Below, one piece after another: positions 14,093 to 22,573 of a DNA stretch of 32,174 nucleotides. The DNA is from Argonema galeatum A003/A1. Lineage in GTDB: Bacteria; Cyanobacteriota; Cyanobacteriia; Cyanobacteriales; Aerosakkonemataceae. The DNA is taken from the NCBI RefSeq assembly GCF_023333595.1, contig NZ_JAIQZM010000052.1:1-32174 (forward strand), given 5' to 3'. The number at the start of each line of letters is the position of its first letter. Within the stretch, counting starts at the first letter, position 1. The notes below the pieces were generated by a model. That model worked only from the letters and a program-made list of their open reading frames with translations. It did no database searches and had not been told where the DNA came from. The position numbers and the translations under genes were made by a program.

Positions 14093-14464
14093 TGTTGACT
14101 CCAGTGGGTTGGATGGGTCTTAGTATGACTTGGCAGAAATCTCAAGCCTAGAAAAATTGCATCTCAAAGGCATTCTACCAATAACTACTTAATTCCGATA
14201 GAGTATATGTAGATTAAGATTTGTAAAGTTTACAATCCAGAGTCCAGAGCGCTTGCAATACCAGTATTCCGGGGCGCGATCGAAAACAAACTCAGCCTGA
14301 CAAATGTCAAGAAATCTCACCAAAATCAGTGGTATATCTAGATCTATGGTAAAAAGTACTGTAAGTTGAGCGAGTAACCGTAGATTACAGAAAGCCGTTC
14401 CACCAAATGTGGTTTTTCACAAAGTCAACCCTCACTAAAGGAAAATTCAGGGTAAAGGGCAATT
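14093..14464. promoter_or_regulatory. Divergent intergenic control region, mtnD / cysA
   Basis: This 372-base gap should hold two divergent promoters. It contains a perfect odd palindrome TTGTAAAGTTTACAA at 14221-14235, a plausible operator, though the half-site spacing does not fit NtcA (GTA-N8-TAC). A second small palindrome, ATCTAGAT, is near 14336. I could not assign clear -10/-35 boxes. No small gene was found. Confidence 0.45.
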
Positions 14465-15481
14465 ATGAGCATTCTGATAGAGAACGTATCGAAAAGATTT
14501 GGCTCGTTTCAGGCAGTTGAGTCGGTCAATTTGGAGATTAAAAGTGGCACGCTGGTGGCATTGTTGGGGCCTTCTGGATCGGGGAAATCCACGTTACTGC
14601 GGCTAATTGCGGGCCTCGAAGCCCCAGATAGTGGCAGAATCTGGATTGGCGATCGCGAAGTGACCGCCGAAAGCGTGCAATCGCGGGGTATTGGCTTTGT
14701 GTTTCAGCACTATGCCCTGTTCAAGCACATGACTGTCCGCCAGAACATTGGTTTTGGTCTGGAGTTACGCAAAGCACGCGCAAATTATCTCCGAGAACGG
14801 GTAGACGAACTTTTAGACTTAGTGCAGTTGAGGGGTTTGGCCGATCGCTATCCATCTCAGCTTTCTGGCGGACAGCGACAACGGGTCGCCTTGGCGAGAA
14901 CCTTGGCGGTAGATCCCCAGGTACTTCTGTTGGATGAGCCTTTTGGGGCTTTGGATGCCAAAGTTCGCAAAGAACTGCGAGCTTCCCTGCGACACCTGCA
15001 CGAACGAGTTAACGTCACCACCGTGTTTGTTACCCACGATCAGGAAGAAGCAATGGAACTCGCCGATGAAATTGTGGTGTTTAACAAAGGTCGGGTGGAA
15101 CAGGTAGGCACTCCCCCAGATGTTTACGATCGCCCAGCAACCCCGTTTGTGATGAGTTTCTTTGGCCCTGTGAATGTGTTACCGAATAGCACTGGTATTT
15201 TTGGCCTTAATCACTTGGAATCTACAAATTCTCATGTGTTTCTGCGTCCTCACGATATCACGATTCTGATTAATCCTGAAGAAACTGCCGCCCAAGCTAA
15301 GATCGATCGCATTGTGCATCTAGGTTGGGAAGTTATTGTTGAGTTGAGTCTGAGGGATGGTCAGCTAGTGACGGCAAATCTCACCAGAGAGCTTTTTAAC
15401 CAGTTGCAGCTGGAACCAGAACAGGAAGTTTATGTCAAACCTAAACGGGCAAAGACTTTTCCTCTTTACGCATATTCCTGA
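14465..15481 (+). CDS. cysA: Sulfate/thiosulfate ABC transporter ATPase, CysA-like
   Basis: This 338-residue protein has all motor motifs: Walker A GPSGSGKST (35-43), Q-loop Gln81, signature LSGGQRQR (133-140), Walker B VLLLDEP (153-159) and switch VFVTHDQEEAMELADE. The C-terminal third has the TOBE-like region with FLRPHDI typical of CysA, and SFFGPVNVLP is a CysA hallmark. It would energise sulfate or thiosulfate uptake at the plasma membrane together with CysT/CysW and a binding protein. These partners are not in this window, so the gene is solitary here. Sulfur genes around it support the assignment. Molybdate or other anions are alternatives. Confidence 0.85.
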   Translation: MSILIENVSKRFGSFQAVESVNLEIKSGTLVALLGPSGSGKSTLLRLIAGLEAPDSGRIWIGDREVTAESVQSRGIGFVFQHYALFKHMTVRQNIGFGLELRKARANYLRERVDELLDLVQLRGLADRYPSQLSGGQRQRVALARTLAVDPQVLLLDEPFGALDAKVRKELRASLRHLHERVNVTTVFVTHDQEEAMELADEIVVFNKGRVEQVGTPPDVYDRPATPFVMSFFGPVNVLPNSTGIFGLNHLESTNSHVFLRPHDITILINPEETAAQAKIDRIVHLGWEVIVELSLRDGQLVTANLTRELFNQLQLEPEQEVYVKPKRAKTFPLYAYS

Positions 15482-15514
15482 TAAATAGGCAATAAATATT
15501 GCTGTTTGCTGAAA

Positions 15515-15913
15515 TTACTCAGGTACAACTGAACTTAATGGGCTGAGGGGAGCTGCGAAAAGAAAATAAATGACTCCGGCTCCCAACAGCGTAATGGCAA
15601 GGCTAAAGAAGAGTACGCGACGGGTTGAAGGTTCGTAGTTGCCATCATCGATCGCATAACGGACGACGAAATAATACAGTGTTGAGATTAAAACCGTGAC
15701 TAGGCCAATAATGGAGAACAGCAAACCCAACTTCCAGCCATTACCCGGATGAGGGACAAGGGGAGGGTGGAAAGCTCGAAGCCGCACGATGACGACGCCA
15801 AAACCCATGAGCGCGATCGAAGTACGCATCCATGCCAGATAGGTGCGCTCGTTTGCCAAGTGATCCCGCGCCCGCGATGGATTCTCACGTCCTTTTAGCT
15901 CTGTATTCTTCAA
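15515..15913 (-). CDS. DUF202 (YidH-like) membrane protein
   Basis: This 132-residue protein has the DUF202 signature RDHLANERTYLAWMRTSIAL then MGFGVVIVRL, and three membrane segments: about 30-45, 63-85 and 100-118. The N-terminus is cytoplasmic and charged; no signal peptide is visible. Function of the family is unknown; members are small inner-membrane proteins. It is convergent with the cysA gene (33 bases apart), and the short hairpin GCAATAAATATTGC at 15489-15502 lies between the two stops. Confidence 0.85.
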   Translation of the reverse strand: MKNTELKGRENPSRARDHLANERTYLAWMRTSIALMGFGVVIVRLRAFHPPLVPHPGNGWKLGLLFSIIGLVTVLISTLYYFVVRYAIDDGNYEPSTRRVLFFSLAITLLGAGVIYFLFAAPLSPLSSVVPE

Positions 15914-16014
15914 TTCAAAGTTTCTATTTGACTAGATGCGTTGAAAATATTTTATCAGGAAACACTATATTTATTGTTCCTAGTTTATCCTGCCTTGATA
16001 GAGCCACAAATACT

Positions 16015-16149
16015 AACGCAAGTTGCTAGTTACAATCGATCCCCCCTAACCCCCCTTTTTAAGGGGGGGATCGGATCTCAAAGTCCCCCTTTTTAAGGGG
16101 GATTTAGGGGGATCGAAAACGCCTAACTTCATAACTAGCAACTTGGGTT
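16015..16149. repeat. MITE-like element carrying a GATC-bounded repeat
   Basis: The 14-bp perfect arms CAAGTTGCTAGTTA (16019-16032) and TAACTAGCAACTTG (16132-16145), extended by AAC/GTT beyond one mismatch, flank a C-run/G-run block at 16038-16114 bounded by GATC. That inner block is the same kind as the one in the CHAT gene (3615-3699). There is no ORF. Confidence 0.8.
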
Positions 16150-16159
16150 GCTAGCTGAA

Positions 16160-16453
16160 CTAGGGCGTAACAATACGGCTTTCTCCATCCTTGGCAGTGA
16201 CATTTTCGTAAACCCCAGAGTCTCGCTTCACCAGCTTTGTTAACCCCGCACTTTTGTAATCGTTATCGGACGTTGGTACTAACAAGCAAGGCGCAGTTAT
16301 CAACCGCTGCACGGGGGCATCAGGAGGGGTGTTGCCTGCGTCGCATTCAGCTAACTTGCATAACTCACCCCAGGTGATGATTTTCTCGTGAATACTGTGG
16401 CGAACTTCAATTTTTTGGTTATTACTAGGACAAAAATAATCGTATGTGGGCAT
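16160..16453 (-). CDS. FmdB-type zinc-ribbon-like protein
   Basis: This 97-residue protein starts MPTYDYFCPSNNQKIEVRHS, the typical opening of FmdB-like small proteins, followed by ITWGELCKLAECDAGNTPPD and PVQRLITAPC, and ends with AGLTKLVKRDSGVYENVT. The usual CxxC pairs of a zinc ribbon are not intact (CPSN replaces the first), so metal binding is doubtful unless the other Cys residues serve. The start at 16453 is preferred over 16486 because of the conserved MPTYDY. Function of this family is unclear. Confidence 0.75.
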   Translation of the reverse strand: MPTYDYFCPSNNQKIEVRHSIHEKIITWGELCKLAECDAGNTPPDAPVQRLITAPCLLVPTSDNDYKSAGLTKLVKRDSGVYENVTAKDGESRIVTP

Positions 16454-17045
16454 AAAATTTTTACTCCAGCACTCAACCAATCTCAATACTGTTTGTTAAT
16501 TTAGCGCCATCATTGGCGTTTGACAACTGGGACTCAATGAGGATGTACGATCGACTAAGCTGCTACGCATCTAATTTGACAGTCAATTTTTCTGAGATTC
16601 TTGTGGGATGGGCATACAAGCCCCGTCTCTTTATTCGATTTAAATGCTCCTCAGCTTACTCGCGCTTCTTATACTTCGCACGGCTACAGTTGTTTAGAAC
16701 TTGCCATTTGCCTAGCTGTGATGTATATCACCTATTTTCGTGAGTTAAGTCATGGTTACAAAGTTTAACACTTCGTTATATTAATTTACAGAAAGACACA
16801 AGCAAAAGAAACAAGCCGAGCGAAAGACTATTCGATTCTAGGATTTTGGATTATCCCACGGCTCAAAGTCGGAGAGCTACTTAAAGCTGTTTGGTTTTTG
16901 GTCAATATAATCAGCCCCCAGCACCCCGCTGGGGGTTTTTGTTGGCAGCGATTAAAAAAGTAAAATCTTACACCAAGATTGATATAAGTTATTCTGGCTT
17001 AAGTAGGATTATTAATACGGTGAGGAGCCTTCAACTTTGTGAATT
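16454..17045. other. Long intergenic region before the permease-kinase gene
   Basis: About 590 bases. A frame from 16513 to 16743 lacks any family-like pattern or good start and is not called. The only strong signal is a Rho-independent terminator at 16915-16940 on the plus strand, with no plus-strand gene upstream of it. Around 16774 there is an AT-rich TATATT box that could be a -10. A small RNA or a 5' leader of the downstream gene is possible. Confidence 0.5.
16915..16940 (+). terminator. Orphan Rho-independent terminator
   Basis: CCCCCAGC (16915-16922), loop ACCCC, GCTGGGGG (16928-16935), then TTTTT. This is a perfect 8-bp GC-rich stem followed by a T-run. No protein gene on the plus strand ends before it within 1 kb, and the next gene starts about 105 bases later. 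So it ends either a non-coding RNA or a leader transcript. Confidence 0.8.
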
Positions 17046-19241
17046 ATGCTAGAACTGAACATAAATAATGCTTACAAAAAAAAAGTTTCATTCTCGTGCG
17101 TGGATAAAAGAAAACTAAATCATCGCTTCTCATCGCGTCTGGAGCCAAGCCTAAGTCCTGTGGAAAGCTGGGGATTTGGTCTTTCGGGTTTGCTGCTGTG
17201 GCTCGGTACTGCACCCAGTATGCACGCAGCCTTGGGAGCGAATGCTATTTTCGTATGGTTGCCGGGAGCGATCGCAGGCATCGTGCTGAACCTGCAAGTA
17301 AAGCGTTTGGGTACTCAGTGGCCGAAGGTATCGGGAGGAACACCCAACTACACAACCAGATTACTGAAACACTATCCCGGACTAGCTCGCTATGGAGCTC
17401 TTGGCTACCTTTTGGGATGGGTATCCGTACCGCCGATGAACGCCATCATCCTCACAGATTTAATCAAGGCAACCCTTACTCCCCTTGGCATTTCCTGTCC
17501 CGTAACCCTTTTGAGAATAGGATTTACCATACTTCCTTTTTTGGTAGCTTTTAGTGGCACCAGAGCCTTGGGAATTTTGCATTCGTGTTTTGTCTTTCCA
17601 GCGATCGGATTGCTGCTTGCTTTTTGCATCCAAGGAATTGGATGGTTAAGTCTAACAACGCCTAACTTTGGCTTTTTTTCTAACAGTTTGTTAGAAATTC
17701 AACATCACCCGCCGCTAAATTTTGTGGAATGGGCGAAGTGGTTTTTTATTGCGGTGTACGCTGTCTACGGCTGCGAAACCGCCTCTTCCTTTGTAGCCGA
17801 TAGCCGACGCCCAAGAGGAACCTTGCGCTGTTTAGAGTTTGCTGCCTGGTTGATTGTACCAGTCTTTCTGGGTGGTTCTTGGGTACTGACGCGCTTGGCA
17901 ACTGATACAGGAGGCAACAATGCGTTTTTGACTCTCACAGCAGCAGCTAAACCGTTTTGGGGTGAGTCTGCCTCATTTTTGGTGACGTTTCTGATTGCTT
18001 GCGGCTGTCTTCTCAGTTCAGCTACAGCAGTCTCGAACTCTCCCCGAATTTTATATCAGCTCGCACGAGACGGATATCTTTCACCCGTATTTGCAGTCGT
18101 TTCGCGCCGGGGTGTCTTCGGCCCAAGTTTGACATTTACCCTTTTACTCAGTCTGGTTTGTCTGATTTGGGGAAATGTAGACGATTTGGTGATGGTAACT
18201 GGGACAGGATACCTTTCATCAATGATAGCTATCCATCTCGGATTGTGGCTGCGCCGAGGTAAAGTGGGGGTACTATGGCCTTGGTGGTCGGGAGGCTTGT
18301 TTCTGCTGGAGACGGTTGTCTTGGTAGTGGGTGGCTTAGCTTGGAGCTGGAAACACCTGTTGATAGGACTGCTGTTGCCGATCGCAATTTTGGCAGTAGA
18401 TGCGGCTGTACGTCGCGTCGCCTTTCCACCCTTCCATTCATCATGGTGGATAGAACGTTACCGTTCTCCTTCTCAAGGGGAGATGCCAGACTTTGTGCTG
18501 GTTCAGGTTGGAGTATTAATCTTTTTAATCTGTAGCGCTACAGCAGTAGGATGGGCAGCTAGAGCCAGGTTAGATAGTTTTTCTACCCAAAATTATACTA
18601 ATATCTTTGTACTTTTGCTGCTCACAAGTGTATTTGTAGGTGTAGCGATCGCTTGCTGGACTAGCTTGCCTCAAGTAACCAGTATTAGCGAAGCGCAGGA
18701 ACAAGCAGAACATCTGTTCAAAATTGCCCTTGATGCCATTCTAGTGCTGGATGAAAAAGGCGTAATTATGCAAGCCAATCCCGCCACTGAAAAGCTTTTT
18801 GGCCTAGATAACAATGATTTGATTGGGCATCCTCTCAACCAAATACTTTCGGGATTAACAGATCTGCCGTCAGATTGGCCTGACCGTTGCGAACAACCTT
18901 TAACTAACAACAATCGAGATTCATACCTGGTTGAAGTGGCAATTTCAGGCCGAAATAATCAAGATCGACAAGAATATGTGGTACTGGTGCGGGACATTAC
19001 AGAACGCAAACAAGCTGAGGTTAAACTGCGCCAAGCATTACAAACTAAAGAAGAATTGGCGGCTAAGGCTACGGCACAAGCCCAACAGTTAGAAATAACT
19101 TTGCAAGATCTGCGACAAACCCAAACTCAACTAATCCAAACTGAGAAAATGTCTAGCCTGGGTCAATTGGTGGCTGGGATTGCTCATGAAATCAACAACC
19201 CTATCAATTTTATCTACGGCAACCTTGAATACGCAAATTAA
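17046..19241 (+). CDS. Amino acid permease-PAS-histidine kinase fusion, N-terminal part
   Basis: The 731-residue first part of a broken gene. Residues about 40-505 are an APC-superfamily-like permease with about 12 membrane segments (e.g. GFGLSGLLLWLGTAPSMHAA, ILTDLIKATL, AVYAVYGCETASSFVADSRR). Then come a PAS domain (about 555-650, IALDAILVLDEKGVIMQANP), a coiled linker and the start of a HisKA domain with phospho-acceptor His714 in VAGIAHEINNP. A single TAA at codon 732 ends it after YGNLEYAN; the same frame then continues with a complete kinase. The parent design, a transporter-like sensor joined to a histidine kinase, resembles the layout of CbrA-type kinases but uses a different transporter family. 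It may sense amino acids or related compounds (inference). The ATG at 17046 has a distant GAGGAG upstream. Confidence 0.8.
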   Translation: MLELNINNAYKKKVSFSCVDKRKLNHRFSSRLEPSLSPVESWGFGLSGLLLWLGTAPSMHAALGANAIFVWLPGAIAGIVLNLQVKRLGTQWPKVSGGTPNYTTRLLKHYPGLARYGALGYLLGWVSVPPMNAIILTDLIKATLTPLGISCPVTLLRIGFTILPFLVAFSGTRALGILHSCFVFPAIGLLLAFCIQGIGWLSLTTPNFGFFSNSLLEIQHHPPLNFVEWAKWFFIAVYAVYGCETASSFVADSRRPRGTLRCLEFAAWLIVPVFLGGSWVLTRLATDTGGNNAFLTLTAAAKPFWGESASFLVTFLIACGCLLSSATAVSNSPRILYQLARDGYLSPVFAVVSRRGVFGPSLTFTLLLSLVCLIWGNVDDLVMVTGTGYLSSMIAIHLGLWLRRGKVGVLWPWWSGGLFLLETVVLVVGGLAWSWKHLLIGLLLPIAILAVDAAVRRVAFPPFHSSWWIERYRSPSQGEMPDFVLVQVGVLIFLICSATAVGWAARARLDSFSTQNYTNIFVLLLLTSVFVGVAIACWTSLPQVTSISEAQEQAEHLFKIALDAILVLDEKGVIMQANPATEKLFGLDNNDLIGHPLNQILSGLTDLPSDWPDRCEQPLTNNNRDSYLVEVAISGRNNQDRQEYVVLVRDITERKQAEVKLRQALQTKEELAAKATAQAQQLEITLQDLRQTQTQLIQTEKMSSLGQLVAGIAHEINNPINFIYGNLEYAN

Positions 19242-19949
19242 TATACCGAAGACTTGTTGTATATTGTTAATCTCTACAAACAGCACTATCCCAATCCTGT
19301 GCCTGAGATCCAAGCCGATATTGAAGACAAGGAAATTGATTTTTTAATGACAGATTTCCCTAAATTGCTCGATTCGATGAAAGTAGGGGCCGATCGCATC
19401 CGCGATCTAGTTCTGTCTTTGCGAAATTTCTCCCGTTTGGATGAATCCGAGAAAAAAGCAGTAGATATTCACGATGGCATTGAGTCAACTTTGATGATTT
19501 TGCGTAACCGACTCAAAGGTAATTCAGAATGTCCGGCTATTCAGGTAATTAAAGAATACGGCGATTTACCCAAAGTTGAGTGCTACGCCGGACTACTCAA
19601 CCAGGTGTTTATGAATCTCTTGAACAATGCTATTGATGCCATAAATGAATGCAACAAACGGCGCTCCTTTGAAGAAATTAAGGCTTCCCCCGGTCCGATC
19701 GCAATTCGCACATCCATGAAAGATTGCAGACGTCTTACGATCCGCATTGTAGATAATGGTTTAGGGATCGCGGACGATCTCCAAACAAAGCTGTTCGAGC
19801 CATTTTTTATCACAAAACCCATCGGTCAAGGCACTGGTTTGGGCTTAGCAATTAGCTACCAGATTATAGTCAAAAAACACGGAGGTAGATTGCACTTTAT
19901 ATCAGCCCCAGGACAAGGCGCGGAATTCATTATCGATATTCCCGTATAA
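19242..19949 (+). CDS. Histidine kinase C-terminal part, in frame after TAA
   Basis: Reading on in the same frame after the TAA at 19239-19241, the codons give YTEDLLYIVNLYKQHYPN and so on, exactly what cyanobacterial kinases of this type have after 'YGNLxxAN(E)'. The part contains the second HisKA helix (MKVGADRIRDLVLSLRNFSR) and a full HATPase_c domain: N box NLLNNAIDAINE, G1 DNGLGIAD, F box FEPFFITKP and G2 GQGTGLGLAI. Expression as a separate protein would need a new start, e.g. TTG at 19254 or an internal ATG. The two parts could also be rejoined by readthrough. Otherwise it is the 3' part of a pseudogene with one G-to-T-type nonsense change (GAA to TAA). Confidence 0.8.
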   Translation, partial: YTEDLLYIVNLYKQHYPNPVPEIQADIEDKEIDFLMTDFPKLLDSMKVGADRIRDLVLSLRNFSRLDESEKKAVDIHDGIESTLMILRNRLKGNSECPAIQVIKEYGDLPKVECYAGLLNQVFMNLLNNAIDAINECNKRRSFEEIKASPGPIAIRTSMKDCRRLTIRIVDNGLGIADDLQTKLFEPFFITKPIGQGTGLGLAISYQIIVKKHGGRLHFISAPGQGAEFIIDIPV

Positions 19950-20106
19950 GTAAGTTGGGTGCGTTAGGTTAGTTTCAAATGGTGTTTGGAATGAGCAATA
20001 ATCCAGGACTATCGGATTTTTTTTATCAGCTTTAAAGCGGGTTTCAGTTGCATGACTTTACTCAGAGTGGTAAGATTAATTATGAAAAAATTATGAAAAG
20101 TTATTT

Positions 20107-21432
20107 ATGCCACCCTCCGATCGCAGACCCAGCCTTCCAGAGGTTCACCGCAGCATACCCGTACCGAACGTCAAAAGCTTCTGGCGCAAGATGCTGGCTT
20201 ATGCAGGGCCTGGGTATTTAGTCTCAGTAGGATACATGGATCCCGGTAACTGGGCAACAGACATCGCCGGGGGCGCTAAGTTTGGCTACGCGCTATTAAC
20301 GGTGATTCTGCTGTCCAACTTGATGGCGATTTTGCTGCAATCGTTGTGCGTGCGATTGGGAGTGGCGACGGGGCGAGATTTGGCCCAGGCGTGTCGGGAT
20401 TATTTCAGTCCGCAGGTTAACTTTGTTTTATGGGTACTGTGTGAAATTGCGATCGCCGCTTGTGACTTGGCGGAACTACTGGGAAGTGCGATCGCTCTCC
20501 AACTCCTATTTGGAATTCCCCTCGTATGGGGAGTGTGCATTACGGCACTCGACGTGCTGGTGTTGTTATTCCTACAAGGTAAAGGCTTTCGCTATGTAGA
20601 AGCTTTGGTCATTACCTTAGTAGCAACAGTAGGAGTTTGTTTCACAGCAGAAATTATCTTCTCTCGACCAGATGCCGGAGGAATTGTGCTTGGCTATGTG
20701 CCAAAGCTAGAGATTTTACAGAACCCAGAAATGCTTTACATTGCCATCGGCATTTTGGGCGCAACCGTAATGCCTCACAACTTATATTTGCACTCCTCAA
20801 TTGTGCAAACTCGCGATTGGGAACCAACGACAGAAAAGCGGAAGGAAGCGATTAAGTTTGGTATCATTGATTCAACAGTAGCTTTGTCCTTGGCACTGTT
20901 TATCAATTCAGCAATTTTAATTGTATCAGCCGCCACGTTTCATTTTTCGGGTAATCAGGATGTGGCAGAAATTCAAGATGCCTACAAATTACTTTCACCA
21001 TTGTTGGGAGTAAGTGCAGCTAGTGCCATCTTTGGTATAGCACTTTTAGCTTCAGGACAAAGTTCGACGCTGACTGCAACTATGGCTGGACAGATTGTCA
21101 TGGAAGGCTTTTTGCAGCTTCGTCTTCCGCCCTTGTTACGCCGTTTAGCAACCAGATTGCTGGCGATCGTTCCGGCTTTGATTGCGATTATTTTTTTTGG
21201 GGAAAAGAGTACAAGTAACTTATTGGTTTTGAGTCAAGTAGTATTAAGCTTACAGTTATCGTTTGCAGTGATTCCACTGGTGATGTTTACCAGTAATCGC
21301 CGCTTAATGGGTGAGTTTGTGAATCCCTTGTGGCTAAAATCTTTAGCTTGCTTAGTTGCTACTGTCATCGTCGGCTTAAATGCTTGGCTGCTATTGCAAA
21401 CCTTTTTAGGCTGGTTGTCTCCCAGTTTGTGA
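20107..21432 (+). CDS. mntH: NRAMP-family Mn2+/Fe2+ transporter
   Basis: This 441-residue protein is an NRAMP proton-coupled divalent metal importer of the inner membrane. The metal-binding motifs are DPGNW (Asp45, Asn48) in the first segment and MPHNLYLHSS (from Met222) in the sixth. About 11 membrane segments are visible and the N-terminus is a 28-residue polar tail. In cyanobacteria, Mn supply is essential for photosystem II. The ATG at 20107 is preceded by A/T-rich sequence with two direct copies of AATTATGAAAA (around 20079-20099), a possible regulatory site. It lies 157 bases downstream of the kinase, same strand, but no functional link is proven. Confidence 0.9.
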   Translation: MPPSDRRPSLPEVHRSIPVPNVKSFWRKMLAYAGPGYLVSVGYMDPGNWATDIAGGAKFGYALLTVILLSNLMAILLQSLCVRLGVATGRDLAQACRDYFSPQVNFVLWVLCEIAIAACDLAELLGSAIALQLLFGIPLVWGVCITALDVLVLLFLQGKGFRYVEALVITLVATVGVCFTAEIIFSRPDAGGIVLGYVPKLEILQNPEMLYIAIGILGATVMPHNLYLHSSIVQTRDWEPTTEKRKEAIKFGIIDSTVALSLALFINSAILIVSAATFHFSGNQDVAEIQDAYKLLSPLLGVSAASAIFGIALLASGQSSTLTATMAGQIVMEGFLQLRLPPLLRRLATRLLAIVPALIAIIFFGEKSTSNLLVLSQVVLSLQLSFAVIPLVMFTSNRRLMGEFVNPLWLKSLACLVATVIVGLNAWLLLQTFLGWLSPSL

Positions 21433-21450
21433 TGTGCCTTTACAGATTCT

Positions 21451-21520
21451 AGGACTTACGGAATCACCCCCCTAGCCCCCAAAATCTGGGGGGCAAAACC
21501 TTGGTTAGTGCGTAAGTCCT
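21451..21520. repeat. MITE-like element at the 3' end of the glycoside hydrolase gene
   Basis: Perfect 10-bp arms AGGACTTACG (21451-21460) and CGTAAGTCCT (21511-21520) flank an inner hairpin, CCCCCCTAGCCCCC against CTGGGGGG. The minus-strand gene ends within it, with TGA at 21464-21466. The tips resemble the outer tips of the element at 12429-12586. Confidence 0.75.
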
Positions 21521-22573
21521 GAGATTCGCTGCCTTCGCATATGGCCCATTTCGCAAAACCTTAGCTAAGGCATCATCATCAGCTCGCAAACCTTCGTAGA
21601 AGAAGAAAACTTCGCCGAAAATACCGCGAGAACGATTGTAGCTAATCGCCTGTAATAAGTAATCAGGACTAATGCGGTAAGATGAGCCGAGATTCATCAG
21701 AATACCTGGTGCTAAACGCTGAAGTTGTTCGCAGCTAAACTGCTCGATAACGAGTTTATCTACAAGGCATTTATAACTTTTGAAATCGCGACGATACAAC
21801 TGTGGGTGAATAATATCGACTAATCCTTTATCTAGCCAAGATTTAGTATCTTGGAGATATTCTTGGAATCCCCAATCGTAAATACTGGGTGCCATAGACA
21901 CAAATAAATTTGGCCCGATCGCTTTGATTTCGCAATAAATGCGAGCCAAAAAATCCGTGAGCAAATCGGCACGCCACTGCAACCACTGGCGATTTTTGCA
22001 ATTGTGTGGCGGATTGCAATTAAACTCTTCGCGATAGCGACAAACCGTTAAGTAATCATAGCCACCTTCTGAAGGAATAGCAGGCAATCTGTCGTCTCCT
22101 TGAATGCCAGCAATATCATAGTTATTGACTACTTCGAGAATCAAACTCAGCACAAAATCTTGCACTTCGGGATTAAAGGCATTCATCCACTCAAAATTAT
22201 TCTTTTTAAGTAAATTGCCGTTGCGATCGCGTGCAGCCCAATGAGGTTTTTTAGCTAACAAATGTCCGCCATTTTGGTTGTAGGAACTGGCGAATCCATA
22301 TTCAAACCAAGGGATAACAGCAATTCCTACACGCGAAGCTTCAGCAGTTATATCGGCTAAAGGATCGCGCCCTTTGTAACGCGGGTCAATCTCAATTCCA
22401 AATAATTTTGCCATCACTTGAGAAGGATAAACCGTAAATCCTTTACTCCAAACGACAGGAAATACAACGTTAAATCCCGTCTCTGCGAGAAAATCCATTG
22501 CCTCTGCAATGCGTTGTTTGGAAGTGAGAACTAAGCTATCCGTGTTGGGAATCCAGACACCGCGTATTTCCAT
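21464..22573 (-). CDS. Glycoside hydrolase-like (GHL10/DUF187-type) protein
   Basis: This 369-residue protein starts MEIRGVWIPNTDSLVLTSKQ, as do GHL10-type (TIM-barrel) glycoside hydrolase-like proteins, and contains FNVVFPVVWSKGFTVYPS, AVIPWFEYGF, the YDIAGIQGDDRL stretch with acidic residues, MAPSIYDWG and DIIHPQLYRRD. No signal peptide is visible at this start; an upstream start at 22615 would not create one. Enzymes of this group are thought to act on polysaccharides, but substrate here is unknown. The last 18 or so residues (RTYALTKVLPPRFWGLGG) and the stop are encoded by an inserted repeat, so the native C-terminus has been replaced. Confidence 0.75.
   Translation of the reverse strand: MEIRGVWIPNTDSLVLTSKQRIAEAMDFLAETGFNVVFPVVWSKGFTVYPSQVMAKLFGIEIDPRYKGRDPLADITAEASRVGIAVIPWFEYGFASSYNQNGGHLLAKKPHWAARDRNGNLLKKNNFEWMNAFNPEVQDFVLSLILEVVNNYDIAGIQGDDRLPAIPSEGGYDYLTVCRYREEFNCNPPHNCKNRQWLQWRADLLTDFLARIYCEIKAIGPNLFVSMAPSIYDWGFQEYLQDTKSWLDKGLVDIIHPQLYRRDFKSYKCLVDKLVIEQFSCEQLQRLAPGILMNLGSSYRISPDYLLQAISYNRSRGIFGEVFFFYEGLRADDDALAKVLRNGPYAKAANLRTYALTKVLPPRFWGLGG

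Noticed and set aside
14221..14235. NtcA binding site
   Set aside because: The palindrome has GTA-N5-TAC spacing, not the GTA-N8-TAC needed for NtcA; kept only as an unassigned palindrome.
16513..16743. 76-codon open frame in the intergenic region
   Set aside because: No ATG or ribosome binding site, unusual composition rich in Tyr, Cys and Arg, and no recognisable motif.
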